This document shows, piece after piece, positions 24,116 to 35,155 of a stretch of DNA of 64,000 nt. Location of the stretch: NCBI RefSeq assembly GCF_963678635.1, contig NC_087066.1, forward strand, positions 15,237,949 to 15,301,948, written 5' to 3'. Each line of letters opens with the position of its first letter. Positions within the stretch are counted from its first letter, which is position 1. The translations under genes were made by a program, and so were the position numbers. The notes below the pieces were generated by a model. It made no database searches. It worked only from the letters and a program-made list of their open reading frames with translations, and was not told the origin of the DNA. The stretch comes from Symsagittifera roscoffensis. Its lineage: Eukaryota > Xenacoelomorpha > Acoela > Convolutidae.

Positions 24116-24865
24116 GCCCCCAAACCCAACCCCCCAAGTTACAGTTTACCCCCCCCCCTCACGAGTTTATTTACGGGGAAGTAAACCTTCTTCCTCACCT
24201 TGCCCCCATCCGCATATGCCTAAATCTTCTCCCCCACCCCCCACTCCTCTACTTTTATCCCTGCGCCCACCCCCATGTTTACTGAAGTTTACCCCCAAAC
24301 CCAACCCCCCAAGTTACAGTTCCCCCCCCCCCCGAGTTTATTTACGGGGAAGTAAACCTTCTTCCTCACCTTGCCCCCATCCGCATTTGCCTAAATCTTC
24401 TCCCCTACCCCCCACTCCCCTACGTTTATCTCTACGCCCACCCCCATGTTTACTGAAGTTTACCCCCAAACCCAACCCCCCAAGTTACAGTCCCCCCCCC
24501 CCGAGTTTATTTACGGGGAAGTAAACCTTCTTCCTCACCTTGCCCCCATCCGCATTTGCCTAAATCTTCTCCCCTACCCCCCACTCCCCTACGTTTATCT
24601 CTACGCCCACCCCCATGTTTACTGAAGTTTACCCCCAAACCCAACCCCCCAAGTTACAGTCCCCCCCCCCCCCCGAGTTTATTTACGGGGAAGTAAACCT
24701 TCTTCCTCACCTTGCCCCCATCCGCATTTGCCTAAATCTTCTCCCCTACCCCCCACTCCCCTACGTTTATCCCTACGCTCACCCCCATGTTTACTGAAGT
24801 TTACCCCCAAACCCAACCCTCCAAGTTACATTTTACCCCCCCCCCCCCCCAAGTTTGTTTACGGA
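24116..24865. repeat. C-rich tandem array, unit about 171 bp
   Basis: Unit starts (gtaaaccttcttcctcacct) fall at 24181, 24352, 24521 and 24693, with a partial unit before and an end at about 24863. Spacings are 171, 169 and 172, the differences coming from C-run length. Each unit has several runs of 5-14 C, so the opposite strand can form G-quadruplexes. Open frames read as proline-rich only because of the C runs and are not treated as genes. Confidence 0.9.
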
Positions 24866-25085
24866 CTCGGTGTGAACAATACCTACTTACCCCCATTCTC
24901 CATTTGAACCCCCCCCCCCCACAATCCAAGTTTTTTGTTCCACCCTCCCCCCATTTTTAACCCCACCCATGTTAACGGGGGGATTAAACTAAGATAGGGG
25001 AGGTATAATCAGGGAAAGGGTAAACTGAGCAGGGGTAGGCTGGGCGGGGCTAAACTGTGGAGGGCGTAAACTGACAAATGGGGTT
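24866..25085. repeat. C-rich to G-rich switch region with repeated gg-taaact
   Basis: C tracts continue to about 24970. After that the same strand becomes G-rich with ggggattaaact, gggtaaactgag, ggctaaactg and gcgtaaactg. These are inverted relatives of the agtttaccccc phrase in the array, so the two parts can pair as imperfect inverted repeats. Confidence 0.6.
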
Positions 25086-25472
25086 GCTAAAAGAGGCGAT
25101 GGAGTTCACGTAGTATAGAAAAAGTACAGAGAAAATATAAAAAAAAAAATCTTATGTGAAAAGTAAAAATTTATGAAGTATAAAACGTAGAAACTGCACA
25201 AAACAAAAATTGAGATAAATTTACAAGAATTGAGACAACTTAACAACAATTGAGATAACTTTACTGATTTCTCAAAGAACACATTATAATCGATTATAAT
25301 CTTCATACATTATAATCGATTATATATATCCATTTTTAGAGGATTATAATAGATTTTAATTGATTATAATGGATTATTTTGATATAATAAAACTAGGATT
25401 ATAATCCATTTATGACGGATTATCATCAGTTTTTTTAATGTTTTATAGATACTAACTATAAAATGATAATAT
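25086..25472. other. AT-rich DNA with cgattataat palindromes
   Basis: No ORF is supported. It contains a second cluster of attataatcgattataat-type palindromes (25280-25430), adjacent to the 5' LTR. Confidence 0.5.
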
Positions 25473-26966
25473 TGGAACCAGATCTAAACTGAATTATACT
25501 ATTGGTTAATATTATGATATTTTATCTCCATAAAATATTGAATACTAACCAATCATACTCTATCAACTAACAACCCACTTATTTGTAAGTGTTGAAACTA
25601 CTTGTAGTTTCAACACCAGAACAATTTGAATTAAACTTAAAATACAGTTGCCTTCTCCATAGAGACCGACTCGTATATACCTGTATACACTAGATCTATT
25701 GAGACTAGGAGACATAAGAATAAGATTAAGGTTGGTATTAGTCTAAGAAGTTGCACGAATCTATCCGGCCGAAAATATGATAGCGTGACGAACAGAAGGT
25801 ATACCTTATTTGAAATTACTCTATGAGTATAATCATCTAGGTCTGAACTTATCTTGTGCGATCAAAAGTCTCAAACAAGACCTAAACTTACTTAGATTAG
25901 AAACATTAACCAAGACATTAGATTAGAAATAGAAAAATATAACATTCCAAAAATGTTATATGACAACAATTTAGTAAAAATGTGTCTACGACTCAATAGA
26001 TCACCGCCAATTTTCCGAACGATACGAGAAATACCTGTTATTGGAAGAAGACCTCGGACAAGGCATGACATACGATTAGGAAGAAACATACCAATCGATT
26101 TAATGATCGTACGGCAAAAGCCAGATCAAACTTTTATATTTAGAATACTCCCAGAAGTAAATTTAAATTTTCAAATTTTTAAGAAAAATCTTTAATAAAT
26201 TTTATGGCGCGAAACCTAATAAAAATACAAAAACGATTGATAAAAACACACTAGTCGTTCTCCTCCAAAAATCTGCAGTAAATTAAAACACCTTGAAAAA
26301 AAATATTTGTTGAAAATAAAAATACAAAATTAGTTAGTATAAAGCATAGTTGTTAGTATATATAAATCATCTTTTCATCGCAGCTTCATCACCTATAACA
26401 TAATAGCAAACTTCAAAAATTAACATCTTCAAACAAACCTTAACCCTTTCTTCCTTTAAACCTTTATCTAAACATATCAAGGCCTATCCTTGTTTTCAAC
26501 TAAATTATTTTCATTAAAATAACAGATCATCAAGGCTTCCCTGGTATCTTTAAATTAAATTATATCTAAATTTCTGATCATCAAGGTTTATCCTTGGATC
26601 AAATAGAACAATATTGTTCTCCCCCTTCCAAATTTAATTAGTGTCTAATGACCTCAAACTTCGAGTCGCCATCCAACCCTTATTGACGACCCAGGATTAA
26701 TAGAAATTTTTCGAAAGAACTAACCGTTCTAATTAGGATAAACAGTGAAGAACTTCGGTTACTCATCCTTCAATTGATCCCCCCTCTAAACCGACCCAAG
26801 ATAAAACACTTAAACTTAGTAAGTCATAAAATAGTATCTAAGGAACTAATTGCGTCCTAATTATACTTGATCCTTATGGATTTATTTACGGTTCTCCAAC
26901 CCTTGATCGCAAATCATAACCTCTAAGTAAGATTAGGTAATTCTATCTTAACTTAGAATTAATCAC
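25473..26966 (+). repeat. 5' LTR of the composite retroelement
   Basis: It starts TGGAACCAGATC, exactly as the 3' LTR at 51678 does, with unrelated sequence upstream of both. The first 410 bases and the last 120 bases match the solo LTR at 15681-16262. The middle (about 25890-26847) is absent from the solo LTR and includes an open frame at 25953-26195. The inferred end (atcac, 26966) rests on the solo LTR. If the matching tail is instead internal, the LTR would end near 25890. Confidence 0.65.
25953..26195 (+). CDS. Small ORF inside the LTR, unknown
   Basis: An 80-codon frame, strongly basic and Arg-rich in its middle (residues about 14-45), then IDLMIVRQKPD and hydrophobic stretches. It lies in the part of the LTR missing from the solo LTR. 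No family is recognised, and it may be a chance ORF. Confidence 0.2.
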   Translation: MLYDNNLVKMCLRLNRSPPIFRTIREIPVIGRRPRTRHDIRLGRNIPIDLMIVRQKPDQTFIFRILPEVNLNFQIFKKNL

Positions 26967-27126
26967 GAGAAAGTAACAATCATTCTCACGAATTGATCTA
27001 TGCTTTTCTCACCAACCCAACAATTTATGCCCCAAGTTAAGCTAACCACCAAAAAATTGTTAAAACTAACAGTTTAAGAAACTAGAAATCAATAATCCCA
27101 ACTTGCATCCATCATCCTAAAACCTT

Positions 27127-30100
27127 ATGTCAAAAAACAACCTAGGAAACAAACAAACAATTGTAATACACAGCTGTATAATCAATGAAGAAAGATACGA
27201 ACTCGTAATCAGACCACATAGACAAACAAAATGATACATAAGATTAAAAAGACAAACACTAAGAAAGAAAATTATAAGCAAAGAAAAACAAATTATTCGA
27301 AAACGATTTTCAAAACGAAGAAACGCAGTCTCAGAATCAGAAACAAGTGCAATACGAGAACTCCCTAATTTAAAAGACTCAATAAAAGTAAAAGGAAAAC
27401 GTAGAATAAAAAAGTCATACACAAACAAACCAACACGTCTATACAATTGGAATCAACCAATAAGAAACATTGAGAATTGCACATTAACAGTTATAAAACA
27501 CGGAAATGATTCCAAATGAAGAAAATCTCGAAGAGAACTCCAAACTCTCATTTTTGATACATCCTCAAGCTGAAGCTCGGGGACAAGTACAATTTTGCCA
27601 GAATGCAATCGTAAATTTATTTGAAAAAGGAGATAGCCCATGCACAAAAGAATTTTCCGATGTAAAAATAAAAAGACAAATCCTTGATCACTATCTCTAA
27701 GACATATGCAAAATTACATCACAAAATGGAATATACGCAACAGAAATCAGTTCACCTCATTCTATGGCAGATATCTAATTCAAACAGATGACGTAGATAT
27801 TGAATTTTCAAAAGTTTTTACAGAATACATTAAAAAATATACAACAACAAAACTCACAAAGAGCAAATTCAAAATTCACAAACGATATATTTTCACTTAT
27901 CTATAGCTATTTATCTATACTAGAATTGAAAGACCCTCAAGGCGATTCACCAAATCAAACATCTCGATATACAACCGTACGCCAAGAAATAAATGTATTC
28001 TCAAAATTTTTAAATGCAATCCGTGAAAATCCTACTAGTAACGAAACAACACAACATGTTAAACGAGATTTTACAGAAAATCCTAGCATGGCTTATAATC
28101 GATTATTTTGTTCACAATATGGAGATCATATCACTAGCAAGAAAAAGTTTTAGACCAGAAACGCAAATGATGAAACTATATTAGCAGAACAAACAGATTA
28201 CGTTTGGGACCCCGAATGGTCTCACGATTCATTTAGTATTATACCAACAGATATATCAAGTCAAGCAATAATCACTGTTTCGATTGACACAGGTTATGTT
28301 AAAGTATACCCCCTTACAGTTGACGCAACACCTTTAAACTGTAACTCATTCTTCCCTGATAGAGCAGGACACAACAGTTTAAACTCCACTTTTATACAGC
28401 AAGACAACTTAAATGGAACGAGAAACCTTACACATTAAAATATTCAAACTCCATCACATTTTGTAAGTGATGAAATAATTGAAACAAAAACAACAACAGC
28501 ACAACAAAGCATTTCACCTATTCATCCTAACCTTACAACTCCAAAAACAAATAGCCCAACATTAACACCAACAGCCATACAATCTACAGTAAAAACACTG
28601 ACAAATGGATTACCAAACATTTTGAACAATAATAAAGCCATAACATAAACAAAAGACTTCATACAGAAATAAATTTGCAGAGCAAAATTATAGTTTTGTA
28701 AATAGATTAAAAACACCAAATTCTTCTAATATGAATACTCAGACGACCTATTCATACTCACAAAAGCAAAATATACCACAATCAATTTCAAACTCAGTAA
28801 ATTGTAACGATCAACCACGATCTACGCAGGATCGAAATGAAAATTACCCGTTTTTCCAACAAAACAAAAATATTACGATTAAAAACTATACTAGAAATCA
28901 ACCCTCATACTATACAGTTATTTGTTCTCCATCAGATCATGACAAATTTTATAATCAAAATCATCAACGATTCAACACAAGCCAAAGACAGCATTGATCA
29001 ACCAGACAATTTCAAACCATACACACGTGATGAACAAGCACGACACTCAAGAAATAATCCAACACCATACAATAGTATCAACCAACTCAAATGCATAACG
29101 AAATTCCACTACCGTATTACTTACAACAACATGAAATAACACAAAATCAATTTACAATTTTTTCTCAAATACCAAACGCCGCAGAATCACTACGAATGAC
29201 GATGAACCCATAACTAATGGGTGGATCCTTAATATCATCAAAAAAGCCACTAATGGTATTCACAGGTACAGATCGTGAATACTCTCTAGAAGATTATTTA
29301 AATGCAGTCACAGCAAATTCAATTCTGAATATAGGACCTGAACCAATAAATTCGCCACTTCATCAAAATTGGATACATAGACGCACATCTTTAATCCAAA
29401 CTACACTTGATGGCGCTGCCCAAAAATGGTTCTAAGTTTCATTTATAGATATTAAATCAGATTGAAAAAGATTCACACAAGAACTCTCAAAAATCTTCTG
29501 AAAGAAACAAACAACATCAAAGAGTTTTATAAAATTAAATTTGTAGACTACCCATTGAAACAAAAAATAATTTGTAGTAAGAATTGAAACACTAGTCCGA
29601 AAAGCAGACTCAATCAATACGCTTGGTTACAAATATAAAAAGATGACAAAAATCCTAATGATGACTCTAACTCCTCAATTGCAAAAAATAGCAATGAAAT
29701 AGAGAGCATCACATCCTTCCTCAATTCGAGAACCCGATTTAGACTTTAGGAAACTAGTAGATAAACTAGAACAAACAGAAATCACAATGAAATTTGAAGA
29801 AACAGAAATTTTCAAGTTACCAGATGTAAACAATTTTCAAACCACCACTTCACAAATAAATTTTATTCATAACTCCGATACAGATTTATCCGAAAAAATC
29901 CTTGAGATTTTAAACATCTATGAGAAAAACCCAAATTTTAAGGGTCAACCATCATTCAAAAAATGGTGTAACTGTTGCCGTAGATACGGACACAGCATTG
30001 CCGAATGTAGACAAAAACAACAAGATAATCAAAATAGACCACAAAAACACAGAGAACCAAATCAAAAGCTTCATGAAATTATGAAAAAAATTCAAAATCT

Positions 30101-30763
30101 ACCCAACTAAAATATCCATAGTAAAAAAAGTTCAGGTTAGTCAAAAAAAACTCAGTTAGTAAAAAAAACCACTTCAAAATAACTTTAATTACTCTAGACA
30201 ACAATCACCTTGCAGATCAAACTATCGAGGACGATCTCCATTTCAAAGAAATTCACAAAATTTCTCACAAAATTGATATTGTCGATCATACAGTCGAAAC
30301 AATCAATATCGAAATAACTACTCAAGATCAAATTCCATCGGAAACAACTGTTCGTTTGATACATTCAAACTCTCAAAATAGACATTATTCAAATAATCGA
30401 TCTAGAAACTCCCCATAAAATAGCAATAGATCTAACGATAGGAACATAAACTATTCAAATGATAGAAATGATCAATATCAAAATAACAGATCACGAGATA
30501 ATTCAAACAACAGATCAAACTATCAAAGATCAAATTATAATAATTATCCCAATAGATCACGCAATAATTCACAAAACAGAAATTCAAATTATCAAAACAG
30601 ACAGAGAAATTATTCCCAATCACCACATAGGAATAATACACTTTACCATAATTCACAACAACACTATCGAAGTAGTAGACCTTATTATCAAAGACAAATA
30701 AATCAAGTACAAATTGAAGGAACTCAACCAGACCCTCTGGTTTTGATAATACAGAAAGCATAG
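27127..30763 (+). pseudogene. gag: Gag polyprotein, unit A copy 2, degenerate
   Basis: This is the near-identical counterpart of 161-3797: basic N-terminus, low-complexity linker, capsid-like segment from 29217, CX2CX4HX4C zinc knuckle at about 29967-30011, and R/S/N/Y-rich tail to 30763. It has the same stops and frameshifts as copy 1, so this damage arose before the copies separated. Confidence 0.7.
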
Positions 30764-31110
30764 AATTGCAATTAAATCACATACATTGCGAATACACAGA
30801 TAGTGAAAGCGAAACAGAAAATACCATTTCAAGCAACAAGATTCAAGTTGAAAAAGACTATGAACCAATTATATACGAACAACCAATATTTTCATATTAC
30901 TTTGAAATCATGATCACTTCCTCCTAAACTGCTATACAAGAGCTATAAATCATAACAAAACAATAGAAAAATATGTAGAATGTTCAAGCACAAATCATAT
31001 TTACCAAAATATACCAAAGGAAAGACAACATAACTACTAAAAAATCTGGACAATTCCAATCCTCTTAGAAAGTTCAAAAAGCTAAAAATCCAATCACGTG
31101 ACCTTAAAAA

Positions 31111-31386
31111 TGATTTTTTAAATTAGATTCCAGAGCGGAATCAAACATCATCAACATCCCCACTTGGAATGAAATCAAAATTTTGCATCCAAAACTAATA
31201 ACTTTCAAAACAACAAGCAGGCTAGCAACAGCACAATGATCAGCCTTAACAAACTATGGAAAAATCCAACTCTTCCTTGTTCCCACTCGAACAATGGAAC
31301 AAAAAAAAACTCTTGAGCAAACCATTTAAACAAACCTTCCATATCACAGATATACAACACAATATCATCGGAATCCCATTTATTAC
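31111..31386 (+). pseudogene. Retropepsin, unit A copy 2, active site altered
   Basis: Counterpart of 4145-4420. The active-site triplet at 31126-31134 reads D-S-R, as in copy 1, and the same TGA follows. Confidence 0.7.
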
Positions 31387-31895
31387 TAAAAATATTTATA
31401 ACTATAAATACATTAAACAGCAGAATTCAGATAAAAGACAATTACAAAAGAAAGAAAAACACAGCTCTAACCGTTTTCCAAAGAGTAAACAAACAACCAA
31501 CATTTTTTTCCAAGTTCTACCCCATATACAATCAAGAACGGAAATACCTGAAACCACTAGCAGTTTACGTATACAACTTTTCAATTAAACAAGTTCACCA
31601 ATACGATACAAAAAAAACAACATCTATATGTGTCTGACCTTGAATTCAGACCGATTCATAAATTTTTCCGAGTAACAATCTCATTTATTTAATTTATGAA
31701 AAATTCAAACTCAGATGTTATTTTCTACATGTATTTAACAATTATAAATTAACCTAACCTCTAGGACTCCTTGATTATTGTGAAACTAATGCAACAACTT
31801 CTCCCACAAAGGAAAAAGCATATCGAGTAAAAATTTTTTTACAACTATTTGACATATGTCAATCAACCATCCTTGATGAAGAACTATCAATAAAT

Positions 31896-32866
31896 AATAA
31901 AATAAGCAATGAAAAACACAACTAGATTATTTCACGAAAACACCTTTTTTAAAATTAACAATTCAAATTTCGAAATACAAATCAGAACAACAAAATTTCC
32001 TTACAAAGTTCAAACTTCAACACTCTCAGATAACACAAAAAGAATTTGAACAATTAGCCGATTTATCAATGAAAAACCAAAAAGTTTACGCACCATCTAA
32101 TTTTTTTGTTGGAAAAGTAGACTCACCGCTACTTTTATCTCTAAAACCTGATGCAGTTTTCAAAAAAAACAGAGCAAGTAAAGTCCCAATACACTTGCAA
32201 GACAAAGTTAACAGATTACTGGACATATTAGAACAATATGAAATAATTTCCCCAATAAATAAAAAGAACAGGCAAAAGGAAACACATTCATAAATCCCTT
32301 TATCAGTTTAGCAAAAGAAGAATCATAAAAAAGTGTTCTAAATGCAAGATACCTCAATTCACTCATTGATGAATCCAAATGTAACTGGCCTAATGAACTA
32401 ATTCAAGTAATTCTCACAAAAATAAACGGTAATTATTTTTGAACAGCAGACAAGAATAGCGCATATAATCAAATGCCACTAGATGAGCAATCACGACGAT
32501 CAACACAATTCGTTATTGGAAACCAACAATACGAATTTAGTAGACTATTCTATAGAATCTTCATAGGACCAGCAGCATTCTCAGTATTTATGAGTAAAAT
32601 TTTTCGACCACTAGTATTTAACAAAAATGCAATAACATATTTAGACGATGTTTTCATGCAATCACAAACCAAGGACGAAATGTTCATTGTTTAAGCAAAA
32701 AATCAAAAAAAATATTACTAAACGAAAACATGAAAACAGCCCCAGATAAATCACACTTTTTCCTAACCCGTGTAAAATTTCTTGGACACATAATCAAAAG
32801 AAACACTATAACTCTATTAAAATCCCGCATTCATTGACTCAATTCAAAAACTTTAAACTCCCTCCA
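31896..32866 (+). pseudogene. pol: Reverse transcriptase domain, unit A copy 2, degenerate
   Basis: Counterpart of 4930-5900 with the same block order and breaks. YLDD is at 32638-32649. Its last codon is GAT here against GAC in copy 1, a silent difference. Confidence 0.85.
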
Positions 32867-32877
32867 AAAAACTGAAA

Positions 32878-33513
32878 ATGCAAGAATTTCTTGGAATGCT
32901 AAACTTCTTAAGTAAATACGTATATAAAATGCAATTCTATAATATTCTTAGACAACAAAATAATTGTGAATGGACATCAGAACATCAAACACGGTTTGAA
33001 AAAATAAAAAATCTTCTCACTGAACAAATTTCAAACACAATTCCAGATCTAGACCAACCGTTTTACGCAATGTGCGACGCTTCTATTTTTGGCATCGGCG
33101 CAGCACTAATACAGTCTCACAACTGAACGAATAAAAAGAACCTCATTTCCACAAACACAAGACTGTTTACACAAGCTGAACTTAGACTCTTTACCCTTAT
33201 GAGAGAATGCACAGCCATAATATATACTCTCACGGAAAATGAATTTTTAATACTTGGATCAAAACATGCAACAGTTTTATTCAGAGACCATAAACCCATA
33301 ATTTTTCTTTTCACACAAAAATCCAATCCAAACCATAAAGTTTATAGATTTCAATTAATTTTAATGAAATTCCCAAACTTACATATAATTGGGACAGCAG
33401 GAAAAAAGCTTGCACTACACGATACTCTCAGTAGAAATACACCACCTGAAATACACCGCCTAAATACACCACCTGACAAGAAAAACAACAGTAGAAATAC
33501 CACAGAACACTAA
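32878..33513 (+). pseudogene. pol: RT connection and RNase H domain, unit A copy 2
   Basis: Counterpart of 5912-6547, with CDAS at about 33083, RECTAIIY at about 33202 and the DHKPI block at about 33290. It is split by the same TGA. Confidence 0.85.
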
Positions 33514-35148
33514 ATGTTTCCTTGCAAAAGGTGAAACTTCACCACGATTAGAATGCAAATATACAGTAAAGTTTGATAATGATTAATCAGAAATAAACAA
33601 ATTATTACATTTCCCATTATAAATAGATTGTCAAAACAATCACTACGGAGTAGATCTAATAGGTTAATCTACATTTAAACCAATTCCATACTCATCATGG
33701 ATTAAAAACAATACACAACAAAAACCAATCAGACAACAATCATACAGAAAAGATCTATTCCCTTTAATTGAAAAAGAAAGTTTATTTGACACTAAAAATG
33801 TATCAGGCCCACCAAACACTGATACAAAATACACGATAAATCAAGTCTTTAACCTCTATGATTCTTTAGACACAATACCTCTATCGAAAATAGAAGTTGA
33901 AAACATTTTTCTACCAAACACAGAAAAACTAACACTAGAATTACCCCAAAAACATCAAAACCTTGACCCAGTTATTAGACATTAAAACCTTGGCACAAGT
34001 ATGAAATTTAACCAATTAAACCGATAACACATTTCTAGGAAATAAAAAACTTCTTAGATATTTCCGAAAATTTAATACCACTTCTATAAACGAAAACACA
34101 GATTTTCTAAAATACCAAACACCTGATCTCAAAGTACCGTACCTACCCTTAAGTATGATGCTTATAGCTTTTCATACTTCACATTCATTATATACTAAAG
34201 GACACTCAAGATCAGAAAAAAACATAGTCCAATCTTATTCGAATTTTTTATTTCCCAAATGCACCAATTTAGATTAAAAAATTATGCAATGTTTGTATTA
34301 CATGCCAATTACAAAAACCATACCCATATCAAAAACAAATTGCAGAACAGCAAGATTTTAAAAGATAAAGTCTATATTTCAACCACTGAATTTCATTCGA
34401 TACAAAAGGACCAATATTACCATCCTCAGAAGGAAACTCATTTATAATGGTCATAGTCGACGCATTATTCCACTACGTAGCTTTTAACCCAGTACCCCAT
34501 TGTAATGCTTACTATGAATATACAACGTTTTATGAACACTGGATAGCAAAATTCTGATTACCCGAAATCCTTGTTGCAGACAATGGCACTGAATTCATAA
34601 AAAAACGAATTAATCACACTATGTCACTTATAAAATATTAAACACAAACAACGTACATCACATGCACCTTGGACTAATGGATTAGTCGAAGGCATGAACT
34701 GTTCATTACACAAATACCTCAGATGTATCATAAACGTAAATGATACACGATATACTGAATGGTCAACGGATGTAAAATTAATCCCTTTAGATTAAAACTC
34801 ACAAATCCCAACAACTTTAGGATTATCACACTATGAAATAGTTTTTAATCAAAAACCACAAAAACCAATAATGTTTACAGCAATTTTTTCAAAAAAACAC
34901 TCAAGGATATTGCCGACCAACCAAAGAATCATTATGTTACAATCTACCGCTACATACCCACCATGAAGATCACTTTCATCATCCACAAATCCTAAAACTA
35001 GCTTCTGGTACACACACCAAATGGATTCTGAACAGAGGTAAAAAACACAATAATATTTATCAAAAAGTAGCAAAAACCTTGTTACAAAGAAAAATAATAA
35101 TTCCCAAATGAATTCTCGATTCACACCGGCTACAAATTTAAAATCGGA
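33514..35148 (+). pseudogene. pol: Linker and integrase domain, unit A copy 2, 3' truncated
   Basis: Counterpart of 6548-8182. Here the first catalytic Asp codon is GAC (34459-34461), unlike copy 1. DNGTEF is at 34579-34596. The in-frame TGA before it is shared with copy 1. It ends at the same gag junction. Confidence 0.8.
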
Positions 35149-35155
35149 ACATATG
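35149..35155 (+). other. Unit A/unit B recombination junction, copy 2
   Basis: The same acatatg joint as 8183-8189. Its presence in both copies shows that the composite structure predates the 13-kb duplication. Confidence 0.8.

Noticed and set aside
24216-24524. Proline-rich ORFs in the C-rich array
   Set aside because: They arise from C runs in a tandem repeat, with the frame changing as run length changes.
23436-24865. CRISPR-like array
   Set aside because: The repeats are directly tandem without unique spacers, and the genome is eukaryotic.
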